Shown here: positions 54,995 through 63,934 of the stretch, in pieces | Layout of the letters: the number at the start of each line of letters is the position of its first letter | How positions within the stretch are numbered: position 1 is the first letter of the stretch | Source: JBOCEF01 sp050586345 | GTDB lineage: Bacteria; Pseudomonadota; Alphaproteobacteria; Rhodobacterales; Rhodobacteraceae | Assembly: GCF_050586345.1 (NCBI RefSeq) | Contig: NZ_JBOCEF010000008.1 | Location: 55,574 to 119,573, forward strand | DNA: 64,000 bases | Direction of reading: 5' to 3' | The notes under the pieces: generated by a model | The model's input: the letters and a program-made list of their open reading frames with translations, nothing else | What the model was told of the DNA's origin: nothing | Databases searched by the model: none | Position numbers and translations under genes: made by a program

Positions 54995-57900
54995 CCGGCC
55001 TCGTCGACTGGGCCACGTCCCGCACCCGCACCATCTTCGCCTTCATCCTGCTCTCCATCGCCGCCGGGTGGTTCTCCTACTCGTCCCTGCCCAAGGAAGG
55101 CGAGCCCGACATCGACGTGCCGATCATCTTCGTGTCGGTCAGCTTCCCCGGCATCTCGGCCGTCGACAGCGAACGCCTCCTGGTCAAGCCGCTTGAAACC
55201 GAGCTGTCCGACGTCGACGGGCTCGACGACATGACCGGCTTCGCCGCCGACGGCTATGGCGGCATGTTGCTCAAGTTCGACTTCGGCTGGGACAAGAACG
55301 CGACGCTGGCGCAGGTGCGCGAGGCGACCGACCGCGCCAAGTCCGAATTCCCCGACGGCTATAACGAGCCGACGGTGGAGGAGGTGAACCTCTCCGAGTT
55401 CCCGATCCTCATCATCTCCCTCTCGGGCGACGTGCCCGAACGCACCCTGCTGCGCCTCGCCAAGGACATGCAGAAGGAGGTCGAGGGCCTGACCCCGGTG
55501 CTCGAGGCCGGGCTCGCCGGCCACCGCGAGGAGATGCTCGAGGTCCTGATCGACCCGCTGAAGCTCGAGGCCTACAACGTCACCGCGGCCGAGCTGGCCG
55601 CCGTCGTGACCAACAACAACCGCCTCGTGGCCGCCGGCGCGGTCGAGGCGGGCACGGGCCAGTTCTCGGTCAAGCTGCCGGGCAGCTTCGACAGCCCCCA
55701 GGACGTCTACGGCCTGCCGATCAAGACCAATGGCGACCGGGTGGTGACCCTCGGGGACATCGCCACCATCAACCTGACCTTCGAGGACCGCCAGGGCACG
55801 GCGCGCTACAACGGCGAGCCGACGATCGCGCTGCAGGTCGTGAAGCGCAAGGGCGTGCCGATCATCGACACCGTGGCCGAGGTGCGCGCCGCGGTCGAGG
55901 AGATGCGCGCCTCCTGGCCCGCGCCGCTGCAAAGCGCGGTGCAGGTCGATTTCTCGATGGATGAAAGCCGCCAGGTCGAGGGCATGGTCAGCCAGCTCGA
56001 GGGTTCGGTGCTGACCGCCGTCGCGCTGGTCATGGTGGTGGTGCTGGGCGCGCTCGGCATCCGCTCGGCGCTGCTGGTGGGCTTCGCGATCCCGACCTCG
56101 TTCCTGCTGTGCTTCGCGCTGCTGGCCGTGTTCGGCATGTCGATCACCAACATCGTGATGTTCGGCCTGATCCTCGCCGTCGGCATGCTGGTCGACGGCG
56201 CCATCGTCGTCGTCGAATACGCCGACCAGGAGATCAACCGCGGCACCGGCCCGATGCGCGCCTATGGCGACGCGGCCAAGCGCATGTTCTGGCCCATCGT
56301 GTCCTCCACCGCCACGACCCTCTGCGCCTTCCTGCCGATGCTGTTCTGGCCCGGGATGCCGGGACAGTTCATGGGCAACCTGCCGGTGACGCTGATCTTC
56401 GTGCTCTCGGCCTCGCTGGTCGTGGCGCTGATCTACCTGCCGGTGATCGGCGGCGTCGTCGGGCGCTTCACCCGCGCCCAGGACCGGATGTCGGCGAAGA
56501 TGCAGGCCGGGCTGCCGCTCCTGCTGCGCGTCCTGCTGCTGTTCCCCGCCGCCGCCCCCGTCGCCGCGGGCGCCTTCGCGATGAGCCAGGGCCAGGCCCT
56601 GCCCGCCATCGCGCTGATGGCGATCGGCCTCTTCGCCGTCTCCATCGTCTCGGGCAGCTTCCGCGACCGCGCCCCGGCGCCGCCGCCCGTGGCGGGCTAC
56701 CGGCGCTCGCCCTTCGGCCATTTCATCGCCTTCCTCACCAAGAACGCGATCATGCCCTTCGTGGCCGTCGGCCTCGCCTTCGGCGGCGTCGCCTACACCT
56801 TCCAGTATTTCGGCGCCAACAACCACGGCGTGGAATTCTTCGTCGAGACCGAGCCCGAGCGGTCGGTCATCTTCGTGCGCGCCCGCGGAAACCTGTCGCT
56901 CGACGAACGCGACCGGCTGCTGCGCGAGGTCGAGCAGCTGGTGATCCCGGTCGAGGGCGTGGACTCCGTCTTCGCCTTCGCCGGCGACGGCGGGCTGAAC
57001 GACCGCGGCGGCAGCAAGCCCAACGACGCCATCGGCCAGATCCAGATCGAGCTGGGCGACTGGGACAAGCGCAAGAAGGGCCAGCTGATCCTCGACGAGA
57101 TCAACGAGAAGCTGTCCCATTACCCCGGCGTCTACGCCGAGGTGATGCCGCAGGAGCGCGGGCCCGAGCAGGGCAAGCCGATCCAGGTGCGCGTCGAGGG
57201 CGACGACTGGGAGGAGCTGCAGCAGGCCGCCGCCATCCTGCGCGCCCGCGTCGACGCCATGGAGGGCCTGGTGGAGCAGGAGGACACCCGCCCCCTGCCC
57301 GGCATCGACTGGGAGCTCGACGTCGACGTCGCCTCGGCCGGGCGCTTCGGCGCCGACGTCACCACCGTGGGCGCGATGGTCAACCTGATCACCCGCGGCG
57401 TGCTGCTCGACACCATGCGCCCCGACGGCTCGGACGACGAGATCGAGATCCGCGTGCGCTACCCCGAGGAGTTCCGCGTCGTCTCCACCCTCGATTCGAT
57501 GCGCGTGCGCACCCAGCTCGGCCTCGTGCCCCTGTCCAACTTCGTGACGCGCGAGCCGAAGCCCAAGCTCGGCGAGATCACCCGCTACAACGGCGCCCGC
57601 TTCTTCGACGTGAAGTCGGACGTCGCCCCGGGGGTGAACGTCAACGCCAAGGTGGCCGAGATCACCGCCTGGCTCGAGGAAGAGACCCCCCTGCCCGCGT
57701 CCGTCACCTGGTCCCTCGTCGGCGACCAGGAGGAACAACAGGAAAGCCAGGCCTTCCTGCAATCGGCCTTCGCCGGCGCGCTGGGGCTGATGTTCGTGAT
57801 CCTGCTGGCGCAGTTCAACTCGGTCTACAACTCGGTCCTCGTGCTCACCGCCGTGGTGATGTCCGTCGCCGGCGTGATGATCGGGATGCTGGTGATGGGC

Positions 57901-58464
57901 CAGCCCTTCTCGATCATCATGACCGGCACCGGCATCGTCGCGCTGGCCGGGATCGTGGTGAACAACAACATCGTGCTGATCGACACCTACCAGGAATACG
58001 CAAGGCAGATGCCGCGGCTCGAGGCCATCGTGCGCACCGCCGAGGCGCGCATCCGGCCCGTGCTGCTGACCACCATCACCACCATGGCGGGGCTGACGCC
58101 GATGATGTTCGGCATCTCGGTCGACTTTTTCGCAGGCGCCTATTCGATTGACGCACCGACGGCGCTATGGTGGAAACAACTTGCGACCGCCGTGGTGTTC
58201 GGCCTCGGCGTCGCAACGGTTCTCACGCTGATCGTGACCCCCGCGGCGCTGGCCGCCCGGGTCTGGATCACCGCAGGGATCGTCAACCTGGCGCGCCTCC
58301 TCGGCGCCGCCGCCAACGCCCGGATCTCGGCCGACCGACGGCTGAACCGGGCCGCGAAGCGCACCCCGCCGCGGGAGCTCGTGTTCTCGCCGTCCGACCG
58401 GCGGCGCGACGTGCCCCGGGGCGAGGAAGGGTCGACGAACCTGTTCGAACGGGCCGCGGAGTGA
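54991..58464 (+). CDS. RND efflux transporter permease, extended form
   Basis: A pump of 1157 residues, some 100 longer than the usual 1030-1050. N-terminal span FAFILLSIAAGWFSYSSLPKEGEPDIDVP, porter domains, and the proton relay in GLILAVGMLVDGAIVVVEYADQEI (two Asp expected in TM4: one visible as VDGAIVVVE). TM10 AGIVVNNNIVLIDTY has Asn where many pumps have Lys. Two extra hydrophobic segments lie at about 508-528 and 534-556 between the two halves. A charged tail fills 1095-1157. The substrate is unknown. Confidence 0.93.
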   Translation: MTGLVDWATSRTRTIFAFILLSIAAGWFSYSSLPKEGEPDIDVPIIFVSVSFPGISAVDSERLLVKPLETELSDVDGLDDMTGFAADGYGGMLLKFDFGWDKNATLAQVREATDRAKSEFPDGYNEPTVEEVNLSEFPILIISLSGDVPERTLLRLAKDMQKEVEGLTPVLEAGLAGHREEMLEVLIDPLKLEAYNVTAAELAAVVTNNNRLVAAGAVEAGTGQFSVKLPGSFDSPQDVYGLPIKTNGDRVVTLGDIATINLTFEDRQGTARYNGEPTIALQVVKRKGVPIIDTVAEVRAAVEEMRASWPAPLQSAVQVDFSMDESRQVEGMVSQLEGSVLTAVALVMVVVLGALGIRSALLVGFAIPTSFLLCFALLAVFGMSITNIVMFGLILAVGMLVDGAIVVVEYADQEINRGTGPMRAYGDAAKRMFWPIVSSTATTLCAFLPMLFWPGMPGQFMGNLPVTLIFVLSASLVVALIYLPVIGGVVGRFTRAQDRMSAKMQAGLPLLLRVLLLFPAAAPVAAGAFAMSQGQALPAIALMAIGLFAVSIVSGSFRDRAPAPPPVAGYRRSPFGHFIAFLTKNAIMPFVAVGLAFGGVAYTFQYFGANNHGVEFFVETEPERSVIFVRARGNLSLDERDRLLREVEQLVIPVEGVDSVFAFAGDGGLNDRGGSKPNDAIGQIQIELGDWDKRKKGQLILDEINEKLSHYPGVYAEVMPQERGPEQGKPIQVRVEGDDWEELQQAAAILRARVDAMEGLVEQEDTRPLPGIDWELDVDVASAGRFGADVTTVGAMVNLITRGVLLDTMRPDGSDDEIEIRVRYPEEFRVVSTLDSMRVRTQLGLVPLSNFVTREPKPKLGEITRYNGARFFDVKSDVAPGVNVNAKVAEITAWLEEETPLPASVTWSLVGDQEEQQESQAFLQSAFAGALGLMFVILLAQFNSVYNSVLVLTAVVMSVAGVMIGMLVMGQPFSIIMTGTGIVALAGIVVNNNIVLIDTYQEYARQMPRLEAIVRTAEARIRPVLLTTITTMAGLTPMMFGISVDFFAGAYSIDAPTALWWKQLATAVVFGLGVATVLTLIVTPAALAARVWITAGIVNLARLLGAAANARISADRRLNRAAKRTPPRELVFSPSDRRRDVPRGEEGSTNLFERAAE

Positions 58465-58630
58465 TCGCGGCGGGGCGGTTCCCCATCCGCCCTGTCACGG
58501 CTCTGCAGTCCCGGCCTTCGCCACCGGTTCCCCAGCCGGGAACGAAGGCCCGTCCCCCGCGCCCGGTCCGCCCCCCAGATGGGCCGGACGCGGGGGACAC
58601 CCCCCTCCGCGGCGCATGGCGCGGACGAGA

Positions 58631-58662
58631 AAGGCCGCCGGTCCCCCGGCGGCCTTCCCGTT
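58631..58662. terminator. bidirectional terminator between the RND pump and VPLPA genes
   Basis: AAGGCCGCCG (58631-58640) pairs perfectly with CGGCGGCCTT (58647-58656). On the plus strand CCCGTTTC follows and on the minus strand TTTCTCG follows. Confidence 0.75.
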
Positions 58663-58699
58663 TCATGGCCCGGGCGACGCGTCGCCCCGGCGGTCGGCC

Positions 58700-59401
58700 T
58701 CAGCCCCGCCTGCGCCCGCGCAGCACGCCGAAGCCCGCCAGCGCCGCGGGCAGCAGCAGCGCCGCGGCCGGGGCCGGAACCCGCTGCAGGTCGTACTGCA
58801 CCAGCGGGTCCAGCGTCGCCATCGCCTTGTCATAGACCAGCGCCTGGCTGCTCGAGAGCTGCATGTCGAAGGTCGACAGGCCCGGCGGGTTGACCTCGTT
58901 CTCGTCGCTGTAGGGCGCCTCGATCGCCAGTTCGGGGAAATACACCGTGGCGAGGATGGTCGAGGCCGACAGGTCCGCGAGCAGCGAATAGGTCACCGTC
59001 ACGCTGTCCGTGCCGACGCCCGAGATCCCGGCGCCGATGGCGCTGTCCACCTGGACGATGGTGCGCGCGACCTCCTGCGGCAGCTCGTAATCGAGCAGGG
59101 TGAAGGTGAAATCCCACACCCCTTCCGTGCCGCCCGACACGTCGCCATGCCAGTTGTTCCAGACGATGTTGTAGGCCAGCAGCCCCGTGGTCGGGTCGAC
59201 CGAGCCATGGCTGTCGGCGACGAATTCGCCGGGCGCGTCCCCGGCGTAATCGTCCGCGGCGCCGTCGGGCACGCCGTCCAGGTCCTCGAGCGGGTGATGC
59301 GATCCGAATTCCGCCAGCGCGATGGCGGCCTGGGCGCCGCTCATCGGAAGGCAGAGCGCCCCGGCGATCGCGCCCAGGGCAAGGTAGTGTCTCGGTTTCA
59401 T
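58700..59401 (-). CDS. VPLPA-CTERM-type exported protein
   Basis: A protein of 233 residues with a signal peptide (MKPRHYLALGAIAGALCLPMSGAQA, cut near residue 25). The body is beta-rich and Asp-rich without Cys, with two short DSHGSVDPTTGLLAYN and DFTFTLLDYELP stretches. The C-terminal sorting signal VPAPAAALLLPAALAGFGVLRGRRRG has the VPxPA motif, a hydrophobic segment and a basic end. Such proteins are processed by an exosortase-like enzyme, and are often surface or biofilm proteins. No exosortase is nearby. Function of the body unknown. Confidence 0.8.
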   Translation of the reverse strand: MKPRHYLALGAIAGALCLPMSGAQAAIALAEFGSHHPLEDLDGVPDGAADDYAGDAPGEFVADSHGSVDPTTGLLAYNIVWNNWHGDVSGGTEGVWDFTFTLLDYELPQEVARTIVQVDSAIGAGISGVGTDSVTVTYSLLADLSASTILATVYFPELAIEAPYSDENEVNPPGLSTFDMQLSSSQALVYDKAMATLDPLVQYDLQRVPAPAAALLLPAALAGFGVLRGRRRG

Positions 59402-59558
59402 GGTTCTCTCCTGACGCCCCGCTCCCCAAGCGAAAAGTCTCGCCCGCGGGGCGTCGGAATTAACCCAAATCCCGGCTGTATACTCAATGAATACATGCCG
59501 AAATTCGCATGAATTCAGACCAATTTGGACGGCGCAGGCCGGACATACAGTTTCATTG

Positions 59559-59573
59559 ATGCAATGGTTGCAT
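59559..59573. promoter_or_regulatory. inverted repeat near the VPLPA upstream region
   Basis: ATGCAA-TGG-TTGCAT is a perfect 15-base inverted repeat, 5 bases after the stop of the ABC transporter and 158 bases before the VPLPA start. The region 59461-59575 is clearly AT-richer than its neighbours. It may be an operator for the VPLPA gene, or part of the transporter transcript end. Confidence 0.35.
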
Positions 59574-59577
59574 CCGA

Positions 59578-61425
59578 TTACGATGCGGCGGCCGGCTCCT
59601 CCACCCCCTGCCGGGCCCAGAGGGTCGCATAGCGCCCGCCAAGGGCCAGCAGCTCGGCATGGGTCCCTTCCTCCACCACCTCGCCTGCATCGAGCACCAC
59701 GATCCGGTCCGCATCCACCACCGTCGAGAGGCGATGCGCGATGACCAGCACGGTGCGGTCCTCGGACAGGCGTTTCAGGGCGGCCTGGATCTCCCGCTCC
59801 GTGTCGGTGTCCAGCGCCGAGGTCGCCTCGTCCAGGATCAGGATCGGCGGGTTCTTCAGGATGGTGCGGGCGATGGCCACGCGCTGCTTCTCGCCGCCCG
59901 AAAGCTTCAGGCCGCGTTCCCCGACAACCGTGTCATAGCCCTGCGGCAGCGCGGCGATGAAGTCGTGGATCTGCGCGGCGCGGGCGGCCTCCTCGATCTC
60001 GGCCTGCCCGGCCCCGGCGCGGCCATAGGCGATGTTGTAGCCGATGGTGTCGTTGAACAGCACCGTGTCCTGCGGCACCACGCCGATGGCGGCGCGCACG
60101 CTGTCCTGGGCGACGTCGCGCAGGTCCTGGCCGTCGATGCTGACCGACCCGTCCCAGACGTCGTAGAAGCGGTACATCAGCCGCCCCAGGGTGGACTTGC
60201 CCGAGCCCGTGGGCCCGACCACCGCCACCGTCTCGCCGCCCGCGGCGCGGATGGTCACGCCCTTCAGGATCTGGCGGTCGCGGTCATAGCCGAACTCCAC
60301 CCCCTCGAAGGCCACCGCGCCCGCGCCGACCTTCAGCGCCGGCGCGCCGGGCTTGTCCACGATCTCCGCGGGCTGCTCCAGCAGCCCGAACATCTCGCGC
60401 ATGTCCACCAGGGCCTGCCGGATCTCGCGATACACGGTGCCGAGGAAATTGAGCGGCATGGTGATCTGGATGATGTAGGCGTTGGCCATGACGAACTGGC
60501 CCACCGTCAGCTCGCCCGCCGCCACGCCCATGGCCGACATCGCCATGACGGTCACGAGGCCGAGATTGATGATCAGCCCCTGCCCGGCATTGAGCGCGGC
60601 CAGCGTCACGGTGGTGCGCACCGCCGCTTTCTCATAGTTCGCCATCGAGTCGTCATAGCGCGTCGCCTCGCGCCCCTCGGCCCCGAAATACTTCACCGTC
60701 TCGTAGTTCAGCAGCGAATCCATCGCCTTCTGCGCGGCGTTCTGGTCCTCCTGGTTCATCTGCCGGCGGATCCGCACCCGCAGCTCGGTGACCTTGAACG
60801 TGTAGGTCACGTAGGCGGTGATCATCAGCACGATGACCATGAAATAGCGCCAGTCGAACTCCGCCAGGAAGATGATCGCCACCAGCGTCAGCTCCAGCAT
60901 CAGGGGGATGATGGAGAACAGCACGAAGCGCAGCAGGAACTCGACCGACTTGGTGCCCCGCTCGATGATCCGGTTCAGGGACCCGGTGCGCCGCGCGATG
61001 TGGAAGCGCAGCGACAGCGCGTGGACATGGCGGAACGTGGTCAGCGCCAGCTTGCGCAGCGCGCGCTGGGCGACGCGGGCGAAGACGGCGTCGCGCAGCT
61101 GCTGGAAGGCGACGCCCGACATGCGCGAGACGCCGTAGGCGATCACCAGCATCACAGGCCCGGCGGTCAACAGGAACATGGTCTGGTCCTGCCCCTCGAC
61201 CGGGGCCAGCGCGTCCACCGCGTCCTTGTAGAAGAACGGGGTGAGCACGATGGCCGCCTTGCTCGCCGCCAGCAGGATCAGCGCGACGACGACGCGCCGC
61301 CGCGCCCAGCCCTCGCCCTCGGGCCAGAGATAGGGGATCACGCGGGCGAGGATGCCGATATCGCTCGCCTCCTTCGCCGAGGGGGCGCCGGAGGGGGCGG
61401 CCTGTTGGGGAGAGGATTGGCTCAT
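59578..61425 (-). CDS. Atm1-type ABC exporter (fused permease and ATPase)
   Basis: A half-transporter of 615 residues that dimerises. Six spans (about 45-350), then Walker A GPTGSGKSTLGR, signature LKLSGGEKQRVAIARTILK, Walker B PPILILDEATSALD and His switch IAHRLSTVV. The segment RRTGSLNRIIERGTKSVEFLLRF and the intracellular loop NYETVKYFGAEGREATRYDDSM are the hallmarks of the Atm1/HMT1 branch, which exports glutathione-bound metals or sulfur compounds. It lies 146 bases downstream of the LysM gene. Confidence 0.93.
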   Translation of the reverse strand: MSQSSPQQAAPSGAPSAKEASDIGILARVIPYLWPEGEGWARRRVVVALILLAASKAAIVLTPFFYKDAVDALAPVEGQDQTMFLLTAGPVMLVIAYGVSRMSGVAFQQLRDAVFARVAQRALRKLALTTFRHVHALSLRFHIARRTGSLNRIIERGTKSVEFLLRFVLFSIIPLMLELTLVAIIFLAEFDWRYFMVIVLMITAYVTYTFKVTELRVRIRRQMNQEDQNAAQKAMDSLLNYETVKYFGAEGREATRYDDSMANYEKAAVRTTVTLAALNAGQGLIINLGLVTVMAMSAMGVAAGELTVGQFVMANAYIIQITMPLNFLGTVYREIRQALVDMREMFGLLEQPAEIVDKPGAPALKVGAGAVAFEGVEFGYDRDRQILKGVTIRAAGGETVAVVGPTGSGKSTLGRLMYRFYDVWDGSVSIDGQDLRDVAQDSVRAAIGVVPQDTVLFNDTIGYNIAYGRAGAGQAEIEEAARAAQIHDFIAALPQGYDTVVGERGLKLSGGEKQRVAIARTILKNPPILILDEATSALDTDTEREIQAALKRLSEDRTVLVIAHRLSTVVDADRIVVLDAGEVVEEGTHAELLALGGRYATLWARQGVEEPAAAS

Positions 61426-61522
61426 GTCTGCTCAGGCCGCCTTGGCTGTCGGCGCCCCCGCCCGGGCGCCGCGCCGCAACGGGGCGCAGGCGCGGCCGGG
61501 ACCGGGGCCGCTGTGGCTGGGT

Positions 61523-61545
61523 CGCCGCCCGGGGGACGGGCGGCG
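61523..61545 (-). terminator. hairpin after the LysM gene
   Basis: CGCCGCCCG (61523-61531) pairs with CGGGCGGCG (61537-61545) around 5 bases, 26 bases after the LysM stop on the minus strand. No T-run. Confidence 0.45.
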
Positions 61546-61571
61546 GGAATGGGGGCCGCGCGGGCCGCGGC

Positions 61572-63086
61572 TCAGTCGGCCGCGGCGCCTCCCGCGCCCG
61601 TCTGCGCGCCCGCTTCCGTCTCCGCCTCCGGCAGCTCGAAGATCTGGCCGGGATAGATCAGGTCGGGGTCGCGGATCCGCTCGCGGTTCGCGTCGTAGAT
61701 CACGGTATAGCGCGTTCCCTCCCCATAGCGAGCCTGCGCGATCCGCCACAGGTTCGCGCCGGGCTGAACCACCACCTGCCCGGCCTCGGCCAGCGACAGC
61801 GCCTCGTCCGCGACGCGCTTGAACGGGCTTTCGACGCGGCTGGTCACCCGGCCGCCCTCCGAGAGCTCGTCGACGCGCAGGGTGTAGACGCCGGGGCGGG
61901 TCAGCCCCGGCAGGGTGGCTTTCCAGGCGCCGGTCGCGTCGATCTCCACGTCGGCCTGGCGGGTCCCGTCGGCATAGATCCGCGCGAAGCCGCCGGGCGC
62001 GCCGCGCCCCGCCATCACCACCGCGCCGTCGCCGTCATAGGAGAGCGCGTCGAGGGTGACGGTCTTGCTCGGGGCACGCGGCGCCTGCACCAGCTCCACC
62101 CCGTCCGGGCCGGAGCGGGCCAGCACCGGGGGCTGCGCCGCCGCCCGGGCCGGGCCGGGCGCGGGGGCTGCGTGTCCGGCGGCGGTCTCGGCTTCGGGCT
62201 GCGCCGCGGCGGCGTCCTCGGCGGGCGCGGGCGCTTCCGCGGCGGCGTCCTCGGCGGCGAGCGGCGCGGCGGCGGGCGCGGTCTCCTGCGCCCCGGTCTC
62301 CTGCGCCCCGGGGGCCTGCGCCCCGGGGTCCTGCGAAACCGCCGGCGCCGCCGTCTCCAGCGCCGCGCCGCCCGTCGGCGCAGCGGGCGCGCCCAGGCCC
62401 GGCGCCGCGGCGGCGACCGGCTCGGCCCCCGGCGCATCCGGGATGGCGGCGACCAGGCCCGGGTCGGGCAGGATCAGGATCTCCTCCGGCGCCTCGGCCC
62501 CCACCCCCGCGGCATCCATCGAGCGCAGACGCAGCTTGCGGGTCTGTCCCGAGGACGGGACCTCGGCGAAGGCCACGAACTCCCCGCGCGCCGTCGCCGT
62601 CACCTGCGCCACCACCTCGCCGTCCAGCAGCACCTCGACCGAGGCGCCGGGCCGCGCGCGCCCGGCCAGCACCGCGTCGCCCTGCACATCCACCCGCACC
62701 ACGTCGAAGGCGGGCGGCGGCGGGGCGCGGGGCGCATCGGGGGCGGTCGGCCCCGCGGGCGCGGCGGCGGTTTCGGCCGGTTCGGTCGGCGCGACGGCGG
62801 CGGGCGCGTCCCCGGTCAGGACCGGGGCGGCGGCGGGCGCGGCGGCAGGGGCGGCGGGGGCCGGGGCCGCGTCCTGCCCGGCCTCCTGCACGCCGGGCAC
62901 CTCCGCCCGCTCCGGCGCGTGCAGCGAGGGCAGCCCCATCCGCGCGAACACATCCTCCGGCAGCCCGAACCAGTCCCCCAGCCGCCCCGTCGCCTCGGCG
63001 ATCACGATCCCCCCGATCATCCCCAGCAGGAGGAGAAGCAGGACCACGCGCCGGAAACCCTTGCGCAGAAAACGGATGAGAGGCAT
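61572..63086 (-). CDS. LysM domain membrane protein with long Ala/Pro linkers
   Basis: A protein of 504 residues: basic N-terminus and one span (FRRVVLLLLLLGMIGGIVIAEA, about 11-32), then Ala/Pro/Glu-rich linkers (about 65-130 and 225-330). Ig-like parts such as VRVDVQGDAVLAGRARPGASVEVLLDGE and KTVTLDALSYDGDGAVVMAGRG stand around them, and a C-terminal LysM follows (VVVQPGANLWRIAQARYGEGTRYTVIYDANRERIRDPDLIYPGQIFELP). It probably binds peptidoglycan in the periplasm. The start at 63086 gives the membrane anchor; upstream sequence lacks coding look. The linker DNA holds a 15-base tandem repeat. Confidence 0.88.
   Translation of the reverse strand: MPLIRFLRKGFRRVVLLLLLLGMIGGIVIAEATGRLGDWFGLPEDVFARMGLPSLHAPERAEVPGVQEAGQDAAPAPAAPAAAPAAAPVLTGDAPAAVAPTEPAETAAAPAGPTAPDAPRAPPPPAFDVVRVDVQGDAVLAGRARPGASVEVLLDGEVVAQVTATARGEFVAFAEVPSSGQTRKLRLRSMDAAGVGAEAPEEILILPDPGLVAAIPDAPGAEPVAAAAPGLGAPAAPTGGAALETAAPAVSQDPGAQAPGAQETGAQETAPAAAPLAAEDAAAEAPAPAEDAAAAQPEAETAAGHAAPAPGPARAAAQPPVLARSGPDGVELVQAPRAPSKTVTLDALSYDGDGAVVMAGRGAPGGFARIYADGTRQADVEIDATGAWKATLPGLTRPGVYTLRVDELSEGGRVTSRVESPFKRVADEALSLAEAGQVVVQPGANLWRIAQARYGEGTRYTVIYDANRERIRDPDLIYPGQIFELPEAETEAGAQTGAGGAAAD
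62281..62340. repeat. 15-bp tandem repeat inside the LysM gene, four copies
   Basis: Four tandem units of 15 bases of the type GTCTCCTGCGCCCCG; the first two are identical, the third and fourth are diverged. Each unit is in frame and encodes five residues (GAQET-like), so copy number changes would only alter linker length. Confidence 0.85.
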
Positions 63087-63261
63087 GGGAACGCAGCCTT
63101 CTTTTCGCCGGAATTGACCCCGCTTATACCGCCGCCCCGCGCGCGGGATCAAATCATCCCCATCAAAAGGCGTGCAAATTCGCCACGCATCCTGCCAAAG
63201 CGGCGCCGAAGGGCAACAACTCGCCCCCGCCCCGGTCCGCCGCGCCACCGGAAGACGAGCC

Positions 63262-63840
63262 ATGACCGCATCCCGTTTCGTTCTCGGCGACCGCCTGTCG
63301 GTCTGCGTCTATTGCGGCTCCCGCTTCGGGACCGAACCCGCCTATACCGAGGCCGCCGAGGCGCTGGGCGCGGGCCTCGCCGCCCGCAACATGCGCCTCG
63401 TCTACGGCGCCGGCGATGTCGGCCTGATGGGCGCCGTCGCCCGCGCCGCCCAGGCCGGCGGCGGCGAGACCTTCGGCGTGATCCCCAAGCACCTCTTCGA
63501 CCGCGAGGTCGGCAAGCGCGACCTGACCAGCTTCGTGATCACCGAGACGATGCACGAGCGCAAGAAGGTGATGTTCATGAACTCGGACGTCGTCATCGCC
63601 CTGCCCGGCGGCGCCGGCACCCTCGACGAGATGTACGAGGCGCTGACCTGGCGCCAGCTCGGCCTCCATGACAAGCCGCTGATCCTGTCGGACGTGGACG
63701 GGTTCTGGCAGCCCCTCGCCGCCCTCAACGACCACATGGTCGCCAAGGGCTTCCTCGACCGCCGCACCGCCGACGCGCTGGAGCGGGTCGAAGGCGCGGG
63801 CGCCACGCTGGCGCGGCTCGACGAGATCGCGGCGGGCTGA
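63262..63840 (+). CDS. LOG family protein (TIGR00730; cytokinin riboside 5'-monophosphate phosphoribohydrolase type)
   Basis: A protein of 192 residues with the LOG motifs: Arg100-Lys101 in METMHERKKVMF-like context (TETMHERKKVM) and PGGAGTLDE at 115-123, on a Rossmann fold that starts SVCVYCGSRFG. LOG enzymes release free bases from nucleoside 5'-monophosphates. The role in bacteria is often in nucleotide salvage. The ATG at 63262 follows GGAAGACGAG and lies just before the domain. It is divergent from the LysM gene. Confidence 0.92.
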   Translation: MTASRFVLGDRLSVCVYCGSRFGTEPAYTEAAEALGAGLAARNMRLVYGAGDVGLMGAVARAAQAGGGETFGVIPKHLFDREVGKRDLTSFVITETMHERKKVMFMNSDVVIALPGGAGTLDEMYEALTWRQLGLHDKPLILSDVDGFWQPLAALNDHMVAKGFLDRRTADALERVEGAGATLARLDEIAAG

Positions 63841-63910
63841 GGCGGGGGCGCCCGGGACGGCAGGCGGCGGCGCGGGATGGCGCAGGGGAGGGAGGCCCGC
63901 GGGCCTCCCT

Positions 63911-63934
63911 CCCCCCCCCCCCCCCCCCCCCCCC
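63911..63934. repeat. run of 24 cytosines near the window end
   Basis: C24 at 63911-63934, followed by CACCC-like sequence and a further C10 run at 63982-63991. Bases 63841-64000 hold no gene. A poly-C this long is unlikely to be stable or correctly sequenced, so it probably marks an assembly or sequencing artefact near a contig end. Confidence 0.9.

Noticed and set aside
54919..57762. A long minus-strand open frame across the RND pump gene
   Set aside because: Composition is typical of antisense frames (His, Asp, Gln, Arg rich) and the plus strand encodes an unmistakable RND pump.
63911..63934. A phase-variable poly-C tract
   Set aside because: No reading frame or promoter is attached to it, and its place at the end of the sequence fits an artefact better.
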